A program made the position numbers and the translations under genes. From Actinomycetes bacterium (GTDB taxonomy: Bacteria; Actinomycetota; Coriobacteriia; Coriobacteriales; JAEZZM01), in contig JAEZZM010000018.1 in NCBI GenBank assembly GCA_023418575.1, forward strand, positions 1-64,000: a stretch of 64,000 nt of DNA, read 5' to 3'. Below the pieces are notes generated by a model. The model did no database searches. It worked only from the letters and a program-made list of their open reading frames with translations, and had not been told where the DNA came from. Shown in pieces: positions 37,484 to 46,807 of this stretch. Each line of letters starts with the position of its first letter. Positions within the stretch are counted from its first letter, which is position 1.

Positions 37484-38380
37484 ATGAGTGATGACAGATC
37501 AAAAGACGCTCGCCAGGCCCTTGATAGCCTGCAAAGTTTTGATACGGGTGAATATAATGCCAGCCTTGCTCCTGACCCCAAAGCGAAGCCATTAGAGTCT
37601 TTAGATCACAGCCGTCTTGTTGGTATCAATACTAATAGATCAAGAGCAGAAGAGTTGTCATATAAGCCGCAAAAAAGTAATAAAGCGCTGGCTGTAATTG
37701 CAGCTGTGTTAGTAGTTTTAGTATTACTGCTTGCGGTTTTGGTGATAATTGGCCTTCCCACAAGCTCTCAAAAAACACTTAAGTCAGGCCCTAGTATCTT
37801 AGGTTCTGGACAGCAAAAAGATAAGAATCAGGGCAGTGCAGCTCAAGGACAAGTAACTACGCAAAGTCAAAAGACGAGTGCAGAGCAAACGCAGTCTGAT
37901 AAGAGCCTGAGCGTTGAACAAAAAGAGGCTCTTACCAAGGCACGTGAGATTTTTGTCTATAACACTCAGGCCGATTTGAAGATAAAGCAGCTTTTGGCAG
38001 ATGAATTTGATCTTTCTTACGATAAAAGCATTTCTGAGCGCAGTGAATATCTAAAGCATGCAGAAAGCCTAAAGACTGAAGTTAGCAAGCAACTTAAGCT
38101 TCTTGACCAAAGCAAGCTTCCTCAAAAAGCTGCTTCTTTGAGCTCTAAGCTTGATTTCTTAACACAGATGAACCTTGAGCGTTTAAATGTTTTGATTGCA
38201 GCTTATAAGATCTCTTTGAATTATGATGACGCACGTACTCATAAAGATGAGATTTTGCAACCCTTTAGAGATGCCTATGCTCCAGGAACTAATGGCTCTA
38301 AATATGTAAAAGACTTCAAGGAAATGTATGCGGAAACTGAAGAGCTACTAAAAGAGCTTAAGACTGAGTATAATTACTAA
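37484..38380 (+). CDS. Single-pass membrane protein with extracytoplasmic helical domain
   Basis: 298 residues: a polar cytosolic N-terminus (~65 residues), one strongly hydrophobic helix (KALAVIAAVLVVLVLLLAVL), a Gln/Ser/Lys-rich flexible segment (~105-150) and an outer helical domain (~150-298). AAGGGG 8 nt before the ATG selects this start over the GTG three codons earlier. Followed within 25 nt by a lipoprotein gene, so the two may act together at the envelope. No family recognised. Confidence 0.6.
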   Translation: MSDDRSKDARQALDSLQSFDTGEYNASLAPDPKAKPLESLDHSRLVGINTNRSRAEELSYKPQKSNKALAVIAAVLVVLVLLLAVLVIIGLPTSSQKTLKSGPSILGSGQQKDKNQGSAAQGQVTTQSQKTSAEQTQSDKSLSVEQKEALTKAREIFVYNTQADLKIKQLLADEFDLSYDKSISERSEYLKHAESLKTEVSKQLKLLDQSKLPQKAASLSSKLDFLTQMNLERLNVLIAAYKISLNYDDARTHKDEILQPFRDAYAPGTNGSKYVKDFKEMYAETEELLKELKTEYNY

Positions 38381-38405
38381 GCCTTGTTTTATAAAAAGGA
38401 GAGTT

Positions 38406-39275
38406 ATGAAAACATTTAAATTTGCTTCTACTCAGTCTAAAAAAGCCTCACAAAAGGTCCTTGTGCTTGCCCTGGGTCTTAGTTTGGCAGGTTCAAGCTT
38501 GGCTTTAAGTGCTTGTTCTACAGCTTCTCAGGCCAATATGGAGCCCTTAGCTAAAATTAGCTTGGCAGAAAATGAGCTTGATCAGGTGGTGGGTAGCTAT
38601 ACCTATGAGGGTAAAACTAATAAGATTACGGCTCGCCAGGCCATAGAAGATGCCGTCTCACTTGATACTGCTAAAAAAGATGATGGCAGCTACCGTGTTC
38701 CCAGTGCAGATATGATTTTGACCTATGCACGCAATGCTGTATTAAATAGCTTGGTAGAAAAAAATGGTATTAGTGCAAGCGATGATGATATTACTAAATA
38801 CCTTAAGGCTCAGTTCAATTTAGATTCTATTGCTGATTTAGCAAAGAACTACAATATGTCTGAAGATCAGGCTAAAAAGATTTTAAAAGAGACCGTTGGC
38901 GTTCAAAAGCTTAGAGAGCAGGTAAGCTCTGAAGGTTCTGCTCCTGTAGAGCCAAGCGCTCCTGCAGTACCAGAAGAAGGCAAGGAATCTGAGGCCACTG
39001 AAGCCTATGCTGAATATCTCATTTCTTTGCTTGGTGATGAATGGGATGCAAATGCAGCTACCTGGGCTCGTCAAGATGGTCCTTATTACCACGCCTTAAA
39101 AGATATGGGCTTTGATGGTAAAACGGCTACCTTTGAGCTTGCTCAAACGGCATATTATATTGCTTTTAGTAACTATAATAGCCAGCAAGAAAGCTTAAAC
39201 CAGAAGTGGACTGAATACCTTAATAGTGAACTTGCCAAGGCAAGTATTGAAATAAAGGTATTAGGCACCTTTTAA
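38406..39275 (+). CDS. Lipoprotein with a SurA-N/foldase-like domain
   Basis: 289 residues. Signal peptide with lipobox LSAC (GLSLAGSSLALSAC), then a helical region resembling the SurA/PrsA N-terminal chaperone domain (ADMILTYARNAVLNSLVEKN, KYLKAQFNLDSIADLAKNYN, ILKETVGVQKLREQ). There is no recognisable parvulin domain, so at most a chaperone lacking isomerase activity. A Pro/Glu linker (PVEPSAPAVPEEGKE) precedes the last third. RBS AAAGGAG. Possibly helps folding of exported proteins. Confidence 0.6.
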   Translation: MKTFKFASTQSKKASQKVLVLALGLSLAGSSLALSACSTASQANMEPLAKISLAENELDQVVGSYTYEGKTNKITARQAIEDAVSLDTAKKDDGSYRVPSADMILTYARNAVLNSLVEKNGISASDDDITKYLKAQFNLDSIADLAKNYNMSEDQAKKILKETVGVQKLREQVSSEGSAPVEPSAPAVPEEGKESEATEAYAEYLISLLGDEWDANAATWARQDGPYYHALKDMGFDGKTATFELAQTAYYIAFSNYNSQQESLNQKWTEYLNSELAKASIEIKVLGTF

Positions 39276-39281
39276 GTTTTG

Positions 39282-39851
39282 ATGTTCAGCAAGCAAAAGC
39301 TAAACAAACAAAAGATAGATGCAGTTGAGAGTTTCTTATGCAAGAAAGCGCAGAGTTCTCAACTGCGTTTTTTATTGAGCGCTTGTTTGGTGGGGGAGAA
39401 TTGTCGCTATGATGGCACTTCCAAAATGCAGCAACAAGCCTGGGACGCACAAAGCTTTTCAGGTGCTTATCCTCAGTTATTAAAGATAGAGCTTATCTGT
39501 CCAGAGCTATTGGGAGGCCTGGTAGTTCCCCGCGCTCCTGCAGAACTGCAGTCTCAGGCAAAACATGTCACAGTCATCAACAGTCTGGGCTGTGACGTAA
39601 CAAAAGAGTATTTAAGAGGGGCGCAGCGCAGTCTTGAACTTGCAAAGGAATTTAAGGCTGATCTTTGTGTTTTAAAATCAAAAAGCCCCTCATGTTCATG
39701 CTATCAAGTCTATGACGGCAGTTTTAGCAAAACCTTAATCCCTGGACAGGGCGTAAGTGCCGCTCTTTTGCAAAAGGCGGGATTTATCTGTATAGATGAA
39801 GGGGACTTTTCTTTACTCTGGCCAGAATTGAAAAAGATTTTATTAAGATAA
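39282..39851 (+). CDS. DUF523 family protein
   Basis: 189 residues. Matches DUF523: LLSACLVGENCRYDGTSKM at the start of the domain, LICPELLGGLVVPRAPAELQ in the middle, then VLKSKSPSCSCYQVYDG and LIPGQGVSAALLQKAGF. The Cys residues are conserved in the family and may bind a metal or cluster; the biochemical role is unknown. It begins almost directly after the lipoprotein gene without a clear RBS, suggesting coupling (TTG 39279 is an alternative start). Confidence 0.85.
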   Translation: MFSKQKLNKQKIDAVESFLCKKAQSSQLRFLLSACLVGENCRYDGTSKMQQQAWDAQSFSGAYPQLLKIELICPELLGGLVVPRAPAELQSQAKHVTVINSLGCDVTKEYLRGAQRSLELAKEFKADLCVLKSKSPSCSCYQVYDGSFSKTLIPGQGVSAALLQKAGFICIDEGDFSLLWPELKKILLR

Positions 39852-39920
39852 GCGCTGCAGAAATTAATTAAATGTGCCCGGCAAGCCACCTAGCTTCATG
39901 CTCGTGCCTATACTGGGCTT

Positions 39921-40652
39921 ATGATAACTAAGATATCCTCTTTTCATAAAGGCTTGGAGCTTATCGCCCAGCTTATTTTTCCTCAGGCCTGCTGTGTTTG
40001 CATGAAGCCAAATTCGCTTTTTTGCGATGAGTGCAAAGCATTAATTAGGCGTACAGATGCAGCTACAGCATGTACTAATTGCGGTGCCGCCTTTGGTTAT
40101 CTTACCTGCACCGAGTGCAAAAAGGAAAGCTGGGAGTTTGATATGCTCATGTCTTGTGCCAGCTATGAACACCCGCTTGATCTGCTTGTAAAATGCTATA
40201 AAGATAAAGGTGAGCAAGGTCTTTCAAAAGAAATAGCTCAGCTAATGTATGAGGCCTATTTAAGCTATGCAGCCCTTAGACCTGAGCTTATTAACATAGA
40301 AGCTCTGTGTTATATACCTGCTACACCTAAGGCGTATAGACGCAGAGGCTTTGATCATATGCGCAAGATTGCCCAGGATTTTTCTGACTTAAGTAAACTC
40401 GAGCTTATCAACTGCTTTTATAAGGAATCTCGGCTAGATCAGCGTAGTTTGGGACGTGAAGAGCGTAAAGAAAATGCGGCACAATCGCTACATATAAAGG
40501 ATGCCAGGACTGCTGCAAGTCTTGAAAATAAGCAGCTTTTGCTCATTGATGATGTGCTTACAACAGGCGCCACCTTAAGGGAGGGAGCAGCCTTGCTAAA
40601 AGAGGTAGGAGCAAAGGCGGTTTTTGGCCTTGTTTTGGCGCGAGTTTGGTAA
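39921..40652 (+). CDS. comF: ComF family phosphoribosyltransferase-like protein
   Basis: 243 residues: N-terminal zinc-finger region with paired Cys (CCVCMKPNSLFCDECK, then CTNCGAAFGYLTCTEC) and a C-terminal PRTase domain with the PRPP loop LLLIDDVLTTGATL. ComF proteins act in DNA uptake/transformation with the ComFA helicase; other competence genes are not in the window. The RRRGFDHMRKIAQDFS block is typical. Full length, single gene. Confidence 0.92.
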   Translation: MITKISSFHKGLELIAQLIFPQACCVCMKPNSLFCDECKALIRRTDAATACTNCGAAFGYLTCTECKKESWEFDMLMSCASYEHPLDLLVKCYKDKGEQGLSKEIAQLMYEAYLSYAALRPELINIEALCYIPATPKAYRRRGFDHMRKIAQDFSDLSKLELINCFYKESRLDQRSLGREERKENAAQSLHIKDARTAASLENKQLLLIDDVLTTGATLREGAALLKEVGAKAVFGLVLARVW

Positions 40653-41042
40653 GAGAAGCATTTACATTTAAAAAACTATCCATTACAATAAGACCGGTAT
40701 TAAGAAATGAAATACTAAGTATCTTGTATTACGGGTTTTAATACTCTTGCACTTTGAGAGTTATATAGCACTTCATCCGCAGCTAGACTACGGCTTTTTA
40801 ATTCATCATTTTCATTATAAATACACTTACATAACAATTAATGAGTAAGCAGCATGATTTTAAGCAAAGGGGAGCTTTTTTGTGCAGCTTATTTTTTGAT
40901 GAATAAGGGACCATGGTAAACACAACTTCGATAGCGCTACAAGGAGGAGATTTGTGAAATGAGGCAAGGGGATAAAAGGCCTCATTTTTATCAGGACACT
41001 AAAAGGGTCGTTTAGGCCACTTAGTTCATTGGGGAGTAATCA
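40653..41042. other. 390-nt leader region of the agcS-grd cluster
   Basis: A+T-rich gap upstream of the symporter. No glycine riboswitch core is visible. It holds AAGGAGGAG at 40941-40949, which would drive a tiny frame: either GTG-AAA-TGA (40954-40962) or an 18-codon peptide from ATG 40959 to TAG 41015. A 7-bp stem ATGAGGC/GCCTCAT (40959-40965/40979-40985) followed by TTTT overlaps this frame, a layout fitting attenuation. Confidence 0.5.
40959..40990 (+). terminator. Leader terminator/attenuator-like hairpin
   Basis: Stem ATGAGGC/GCCTCAT with a 13-nt loop and a T5 tail. Its sequence resembles the terminator after grdA (both contain GAGGCA...GGGGATAAAA and end GCCTCATTTTT), bracketing the cluster. 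Confidence 0.55.
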
Positions 41043-42509
41043 ATGGATGCTTTTAATTCTGCCATTTTAGCTGTACAAAATGTGCTTGCGGGTTATGTCT
41101 TGCTATTTATCTTGGTGGGTGCAGGTATCTGGCTCACTATTCAAACAGGATTTGTCCAAGTTAGAGAATTTGGCAATGGCTGGAGACGTCTTGTTAACGG
41201 TCTTTCTAAGGGCGATAAGGACGAAGACAAATCAAAAGGCGGCCTTTCTGCTTTCCAGGCTGCAACTACTGCTATTGCTGGTCAGGTAGGTACCGGTAAT
41301 ATCGCAGGTGTTGCTACTGCTATTGCAGCAGGTGGACCAGGAGCCGTCTTTTGGATGTGGATTTCAGCATTCTTGGGAATGTCAACCATTTTCTCAGAGG
41401 CAGTTCTAGCCCAAATTTATCGTCGCAAGGATGCAGATGGTAATGTTTTGGGTGGTCCAGTTTACTATATCTTAGCTGCTTTTAAGGGAAATCTTGGAAA
41501 GTTCTTAGCAGCTCTCTTTGCCATCTTGATTACCATTGCCTTGGGTTTATGTGGTAACGCAGTACAGGCAAACTCAATTTCTGACGCATTTCATACAGCA
41601 TTCTTTGCAGATATGACCTCAGGCTTTAATTTTGCTGGTCAGTTTGTTACCTGGGATAAGCTTATCTTTGGTATCTTAATTGCAATTTTAGCTTGGATAG
41701 TTTTTGCTGGTGGCGTTAAGCGCATTGGTCATGTTACCGAGCGCCTTGTTCCCATCATGGCAATTTTCTACCTTGTTGGTTGTTTGATCATTGTAGTTGT
41801 TAACTTCAAGATGATCCCTTATACCATTGGCATTATTTTCCATGGCGCCTTCTCTCCAGAGGGTATTGCTGGTGGCGCCTTTGGTATAAGCATTAAAGAA
41901 GCAGTTCGTTTGGGTATTGCTCGCGGTTTGTTTAACAATGAGGCTGGTTTAGGTTCTACACCTAATGCCCATGCACAGGCAAATGTTGCTCATCCTTGCC
42001 AGCAGGGACAGCTTGCAATTTTTTCAGTATTTACCTGCACCATGGTGCTTACCACACTTACCGCTATCGTGATCATTATTACTGGTATGTGTGAGCCAGG
42101 TTCCATTGGTAGAGCTGCCGATACGGGCGCGCTCTTTACCGGCGTATCTCTAACTCAGGCAGCTTTCTCAACACTGTATGGTGGATTTGGTAACATCTTT
42201 ATCGCCATAGCTATGCTTTTCTTTGCCTTCTCAACTATCTTGGGTTGGTATTTTTATGGTGAGTCTAATATTCGCTATCTCTTTGGTAAAAAAGCCAAAT
42301 ATCCGTATCTTATTTGCGTATGCATCTTGATCATACTGGGATCTTTGGTACAAGTAGAAACCGTTTGGAACCTCTCGGACGTATTTAATTCTGCAATGGT
42401 TATTCCAAACGTATTGGCAGTAGTTGCGCTAACTGCTGTGGTAAAGAAATCTTATAAGAATTATCGTGAGGAGTTCTTGCCAAATCATCCAGAAGATGGC
42501 TCTAAGTAG
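41043..42509 (+). CDS. AGCS family sodium:alanine/glycine symporter
   Basis: 488-residue membrane protein with about eleven helices. AGCS signatures: FQAATTAIAGQVGTGNIAGV (Na+/substrate site), GGPGAVFWMWISAFLGMSTI, VYYILAAFKG, and LFNNEAGLGSTPNAHA. Members import alanine or glycine with Na+. Its placement directly before glycine reductase genes makes glycine the likely substrate (inference). Preceded by a leader with a hairpin and mini-ORF. Confidence 0.93.
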   Translation: MDAFNSAILAVQNVLAGYVLLFILVGAGIWLTIQTGFVQVREFGNGWRRLVNGLSKGDKDEDKSKGGLSAFQAATTAIAGQVGTGNIAGVATAIAAGGPGAVFWMWISAFLGMSTIFSEAVLAQIYRRKDADGNVLGGPVYYILAAFKGNLGKFLAALFAILITIALGLCGNAVQANSISDAFHTAFFADMTSGFNFAGQFVTWDKLIFGILIAILAWIVFAGGVKRIGHVTERLVPIMAIFYLVGCLIIVVVNFKMIPYTIGIIFHGAFSPEGIAGGAFGISIKEAVRLGIARGLFNNEAGLGSTPNAHAQANVAHPCQQGQLAIFSVFTCTMVLTTLTAIVIIITGMCEPGSIGRAADTGALFTGVSLTQAAFSTLYGGFGNIFIAIAMLFFAFSTILGWYFYGESNIRYLFGKKAKYPYLICVCILIILGSLVQVETVWNLSDVFNSAMVIPNVLAVVALTAVVKKSYKNYREEFLPNHPEDGSK

Positions 42510-42572
42510 CTTTTGGATAAAACAGGTATAAGATAAACGGATATAAGAAATAATGCTGGGGGGCTTTAAACA

Positions 42573-42983
42573 GTGAAACAGGGGCACTGTTATTTGATGA
42601 CAAATAATCCGCTTCTTTTAGAGTTTGATAACTTGCCTGATAAGCTCGAGCTTATCTATCATGAGTGCAGTATAGTTGAGCTTTTTGAGAAGCTAAGGGA
42701 CAAGGTTCATCAGGGAGCCCGGCTACTTAGCCACCCTCTTTCTGGCAGTGTAAAGCCAGGAGAGACAGCATATAAATCAGTATTGTTTGAGCTAGATCTG
42801 GGGGAGATAGAGCTGTCTGCTCGGACATTGGATCTAAGATCGCTTCAACTGGTAGAACAGGCGTTTGAGGCTTGCAAAAAGTTTCACTTTAAGACGGAGC
42901 TTTTTGATGAAGCAAGCCTCAAGGATTTTCAGATGGTTGATGCTTCTTTAATTCAATCTGCCCTTGATTCCGCACAGATTTAG
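42573..42983 (+). CDS. grdX: GrdX family protein
   Basis: 136 residues. GrdX proteins are found beside glycine reductase operons; function is unknown. Family blocks are the N-terminal MTNNPLLLEF, VHQGARLLSHPLSGSVKPGE and TAYKSVLFE. Start taken at GTG 42573 about 10 nt after GGGGGG; the ATG at 42597 (MTNNP) is a reasonable alternative and would match the usual ~120-residue length. Confidence 0.88.
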   Translation: MKQGHCYLMTNNPLLLEFDNLPDKLELIYHECSIVELFEKLRDKVHQGARLLSHPLSGSVKPGETAYKSVLFELDLGEIELSARTLDLRSLQLVEQAFEACKKFHFKTELFDEASLKDFQMVDASLIQSALDSAQI

Positions 42984-43077
42984 ACTGACTGACTAGGCTT
43001 GTAGTTGAGCTTAGAAGCGAAAGCTTAGAGTGCATGGTAAGAAATGTGATGTCGTGTCCAATGAAAGGGGTTTTTCT

Positions 43078-44358
43078 ATGAGATTAGAGCTTGGACATAT
43101 CTACATCAAAGACATACAGTTTGCTCAGGAATCTAAGATTGAAGATTCAGTCTTATATGTTTCTAAAGATGAGCTAAGAGAGCTTGTTTTAGAAGATGAG
43201 CATCTTGTTTCAGTTGAGTTTGATCTTGCCTTCCCTGGGGATTCAACAAGAATAACTCCCGTTAAAGATGTTATTGAGCCTCGCGTAAAAGTTGAGGGTA
43301 GAGGCGGAATTTTCCCCGGTGTTATCGCTAAGGTAGATACTGTTGGTTCAGGTAAGACCTATGCTCTTAAAGGAATGGCTGTAGTTACTGCAGGTAAAAT
43401 TGTTGGTTTCCAAGAGGGCGTAATTGATATGAGCGGTCCTGGCGCTGACTACACTCCTTTTTCTAAAACCATTAACCTTGTTATGGTATGCGAGCCAAAA
43501 GAAGGCCTTGCGCAGCATGATTATGAGCGCGCAGTACGCTTTGCCGGCTTTAAAGTTGCCACTCATTTGGGAGAGCTTGCTCGCAATCTTGAAGCAGACG
43601 AGACTAAGGTTTATGAGACCTGTGGCATCAAAGAAGGCATAGAGAAGTTCAAAGAGCTCCCTCGTGTTGCTTATGTACAGATGCTTCAATCACAGGGTCT
43701 ATTGCATGATACCTATGTATATGGAGTAGATGCAAAACAGATATTACCTACCATTATGCATCCAACTGAGGTTATGGATGGAGCTATTGTTTCAGGTAAC
43801 TGCGTTTCTGCCTGCGATAAAAACCCAACTTATGTGCACCTCAACAATCCAGTAGTTGAGGATATGTTTGAAGAGCATGGTAAGAGCTTTAATTTTGTAG
43901 CTCACATCATCACCAATGAAAATGTATTCCTTGCTGATAAGCAGCGCTCTTCTGATTGGACTGCTAAGCTGTGCAAGATGCTTGATTTAGATGGTGTTAT
44001 TGTTTCTCAAGAGGGCTTTGGTAACCCCGATACCGACCTTATCATGAACTGTAAGAAGATTGAGGCTGAAGGCATCAAGACCGTAATCATCACTGATGAA
44101 TATGCTGGTCGTGATGGTAAGTCTCAGTCATTGGCAGATGCAGACGTGGCTGCAGACGCAGTGGTAACTGGTGGTAATGCCAACGAGCTTATCGTATTAC
44201 CTAAGATGGACAAACTCATTGGTACCTTGGACTACATCACCAAGATTGCTGGTGCAAGTGAAGAGACCTTGCATGAGGATGGTTCATTAGAAGTTGAGCT
44301 TCAGGTAATCACAGGCGCTACCAATGAGACTGGCTTTAATAAGCTCTCAGCACGTTAA
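43078..44358 (+). CDS. grdE: Glycine reductase component B, alpha/beta proprotein
   Basis: 426-residue GrdE, the substrate-binding part of protein B. The proprotein self-cleaves at Cys to create the pyruvoyl group that forms a Schiff base with glycine; that site is visible as SGNCVSACDKN with Cys at position 242, the same numbering known from Eubacterium acidaminophilum GrdE. Other blocks: EGRGGIFPGVIAKVDTVGSG, NPDTDLIMNCKKIEAEGIKT and IITDEYAGRDG. AAAGGGG 7 nt before ATG 43078 sets the start. Followed by grdB after 14 nt. Confidence 0.95.
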   Translation: MRLELGHIYIKDIQFAQESKIEDSVLYVSKDELRELVLEDEHLVSVEFDLAFPGDSTRITPVKDVIEPRVKVEGRGGIFPGVIAKVDTVGSGKTYALKGMAVVTAGKIVGFQEGVIDMSGPGADYTPFSKTINLVMVCEPKEGLAQHDYERAVRFAGFKVATHLGELARNLEADETKVYETCGIKEGIEKFKELPRVAYVQMLQSQGLLHDTYVYGVDAKQILPTIMHPTEVMDGAIVSGNCVSACDKNPTYVHLNNPVVEDMFEEHGKSFNFVAHIITNENVFLADKQRSSDWTAKLCKMLDLDGVIVSQEGFGNPDTDLIMNCKKIEAEGIKTVIITDEYAGRDGKSQSLADADVAADAVVTGGNANELIVLPKMDKLIGTLDYITKIAGASEETLHEDGSLEVELQVITGATNETGFNKLSAR

Positions 44359-44372
44359 TAGGGGGATAATCC

Positions 44373-45683
44373 ATGTCTAAATTAAGAGTTGTACATTATA
44401 TCAACCAATTTTTTGCTCAGATTGGTGGAGAAGAAAAGGCAGATATTCCTGCAGAATTGCGTGAAGATGGCGCAGTAGGACCAGGTCTTGCAATTAACCA
44501 GGCCTTTGGCGATGAGGCAGAGATTGTAGCTACCGTAATCTGCGGTGATGGCTACTTTAACGAGAATATTGAAAAGGCCACAGCTGAGATTGTTGAGATG
44601 GTAAAGTCTCAAAATCCTGATCTTTTTATAGCAGGCCCTGCATTTAATGCTGGACGTTATGGCGTTGCCTGTGGTAGTGTTGCTAAGGCAGTAAAAGAGC
44701 AGCTAGGTATTCCTGTTTTAACAGGTATGTATGTTGAAAATCCTGGTGCAGATATGTTTAAGCAAGAGCTCTACATTATCTCTACCAAAAACTCTGCTGC
44801 TGGTATGAGAACCGCTGCACCTGCTATGGCTAAATTGGCACTTAAGCTTGCTAAGGGCGAGAAAATAGGCTCATCTTCACAAGAGGGCTATATACCCAAT
44901 GGTGTGCGTGTAAACTTCTTTGAAGAGGAGCGCGGATCAAAGCGTGCTGTTAAGATGCTTATCAATAAGCTTGCAGGTAAGCCTTTCGAGACTGAGTATC
45001 CCATGCCCAGCTTTGATCGTGTAGATCCTAATCCTGCACTTAAAGATCTAAGCACTGCTCGCATTGCTCTAGTAACTTCTGGAGGAATTGTACCAGCGGG
45101 TAACCCAGATCATATTGAGAGTTCTAACGCTTCTCATTATGGGGAATATGACATTAGTGGTGTAGAAGATTTAACTGCAGATAGCTATGAGACTGCACAT
45201 GGTGGTTATGATCCAGTCTATGCAAACCAGGACGCAGACCGTGTTTTGCCCGTTGATGTCTTGCGTGAACTTGAAAAAGAAGGCAAAATTGGTAAGCTTC
45301 ATGAGAAGTTCTATACAACGGTTGGTAATGGTACTGCAGTAGCCTCTTCAAAGGCTTTTGCTGAGGAATTCTCTCAGACTCTTAAAAAAGATGGGGTTGA
45401 CGCTGTAATTCTAACCTCCACTTGAGGTACCTGCACACGTTGCGGTGCAACGATGGTTAAAGAAGTAGAGCGTGCTGGTATTCCAGTTGTTCATATCTGT
45501 ACAGTTACCCCTATCTCAATGACGGTGGGTGCTAACAGAATTGTTCCAGCTGTTGCTATCCCTTATCCCTTGGGAGATCCCAACAAGAGCGCTGAAGAGG
45601 AAAAAGAGATTCGTCGTCACTTGGTAGAAAAGGCTCTTAATGCTCTTGCTACTGAGGTTGAGGGACAGACTATCTTTGAGTAG
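44373..45683 (+). CDS. grdB: Glycine reductase component B, gamma subunit (selenoprotein)
   Basis: 436-residue GrdB with a selenocysteine encoded by the in-frame TGA at 45423-45425 (codon 351). Reading through it gives LTSTUGTCTRCGATMVKEVE, the known UxxCxxC centre, and the rest of the protein (TPISMTVGANRIVPAVAIPY) continues to TAG at 45683. N-terminal half has RVVHYINQFFAQIGGEE and IICGDGYF-like ATVICGDGYFNEN. A 6-bp hairpin follows the TGA. Works with GrdE to deliver a selenoether-linked carboxymethyl group to GrdA. Reading as two genes would break a universally continuous family member. Confidence 0.95.
45438..45452 (+). promoter_or_regulatory. Candidate bacterial SECIS hairpin of grdB
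   Basis: CGTTGC (45438-45443) pairs perfectly with GCAACG (45447-45452), apical loop GGT, starting 12 nt after the UGA; loop distance and G-U content fit a SelB-binding element. Confidence 0.6.
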
Positions 45684-45708
45684 CAAGAAACAGAAAACGA
45701 GCTACATA

Positions 45709-45741
45709 AGCACTATTTAAGCACTACTTGAGCACTACAGG
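45709..45741. repeat. 11-bp tandem repeat, three copies
   Basis: AGCACTATTTA, AGCACTACTTG and AGCACTACAGG follow one another (45709-45719, 45720-45730, 45731-45741) between grdB and trxB. Confidence 0.6.
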
Positions 45742-45820
45742 TTCTATGTATTGTAAGTCCGTTGCGAGGTGGCCTTGAGCCTTAAATTAAGTCTTGGGGC
45801 CACTGGAATGGGAGTTGTGT

Positions 45821-46765
45821 ATGGCTAAGGTCTACGATGTTATTATTTTAGGTGCAGGACCAGCAGGTTTGGCAGCTGGCCTCTATGCAGGTAGAAGCCG
45901 TCTTTCCACCTTGATTATTGAAAAAGGTCAAGATGGTGGTCAGATTGCTATTACCTCAGAAATTGAGAACTATCCTGGTCAGCTTCTTGAGGATGAGTCA
46001 GGTCCTACTCTAGTTGCTCGTATGACTAAGCAGGCTGAGCATTTTGGTGTTGAGCGTGTTGCAGATGAAATTAAGCAAGTTGAGCTTTCTGGTCCTATCA
46101 AGAAGGTGTACACCTATGGCGGAGAGTATGAAGCCAAGGTTGTTATTTTGGCAACCGGTGCCTTCCCTCGTCCTATTGGTTGTAAAAATGAGTCAGAATT
46201 TGTAGGCAGGGGAATTTCCTTCTGCGCTACTTGTGATGCAGCTTTCTTTGAGGGCCTTGAGGTGTATGTAGTAGGCGGCGGAGACTCTGCAGTTGAAGAA
46301 GCAATGTATCTTGCTAAGTTTGCTCGCAAAGTAACCTTGATCCATCGCCGTGACGCTCTTCGTGCTGCTCAGTCTATTCAAGAGCGTGCTTTCAAGGTGG
46401 AAAACCTTCACTTTATGTGGGATACCGTTGTTGAAGAAGTAGACGGAGACCCCATGCTATGCAAGATGGTAGTTAAAAACACCAAGACCGGTGAGCTTAC
46501 TACTATTGAGGCAGATGAAGAAGATGGTCTTTTTGGCCTCTTTGGTTTTGTTGGTATGCTTCCTCAAACCAAGCTTTATGAAGGCCAGATTACCTTAGAT
46601 GATTACGGCTATGTATGTGCCGATGAAAACATGCATACTAATATTGAAGGTGTATTTGCAGCTGGAGATCTGCGCGTAAAGAGCCTTCGCCAGGTAGTTA
46701 CCGCTGCTGCAGACGGCGCTATTGCTGCTATGCAGGCAGAACACTACCTTGCAACCCACGAGTAA
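45821..46765 (+). CDS. trxB: Thioredoxin reductase
   Basis: 314-residue FAD/NADPH-dependent disulfide reductase. FAD motif LGAGPAGLAAGLYAGR, redox centre CATC at 135-138, NADPH motif VVGGGDSAVEEAMYL, and C-terminal GVFAAGDLRVKSLRQV. ATG 45821 is selected, with GGGAG ~7 nt upstream; an in-frame earlier start would add nine non-conserved residues. Sits between grdB and trxA, as in glycine reductase operons, where it regenerates the selenoprotein from its oxidised form. Confidence 0.95.
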   Translation: MAKVYDVIILGAGPAGLAAGLYAGRSRLSTLIIEKGQDGGQIAITSEIENYPGQLLEDESGPTLVARMTKQAEHFGVERVADEIKQVELSGPIKKVYTYGGEYEAKVVILATGAFPRPIGCKNESEFVGRGISFCATCDAAFFEGLEVYVVGGGDSAVEEAMYLAKFARKVTLIHRRDALRAAQSIQERAFKVENLHFMWDTVVEEVDGDPMLCKMVVKNTKTGELTTIEADEEDGLFGLFGFVGMLPQTKLYEGQITLDDYGYVCADENMHTNIEGVFAAGDLRVKSLRQVVTAAADGAIAAMQAEHYLATHE

Positions 46766-46807
46766 TGTCTCACAGTTAAGGGACCACTACAAGTTTAAGG
46801 AGAGATG

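Noticed and set aside
40653..41042. Glycine riboswitch before the symporter
   Set aside because: Despite the fitting context, the conserved aptamer cores are not visible in the leader.
45453..45683. Separate 76-residue gene after grdB
   Set aside because: It is the C-terminus of GrdB read through the Sec codon at 45423-45425.
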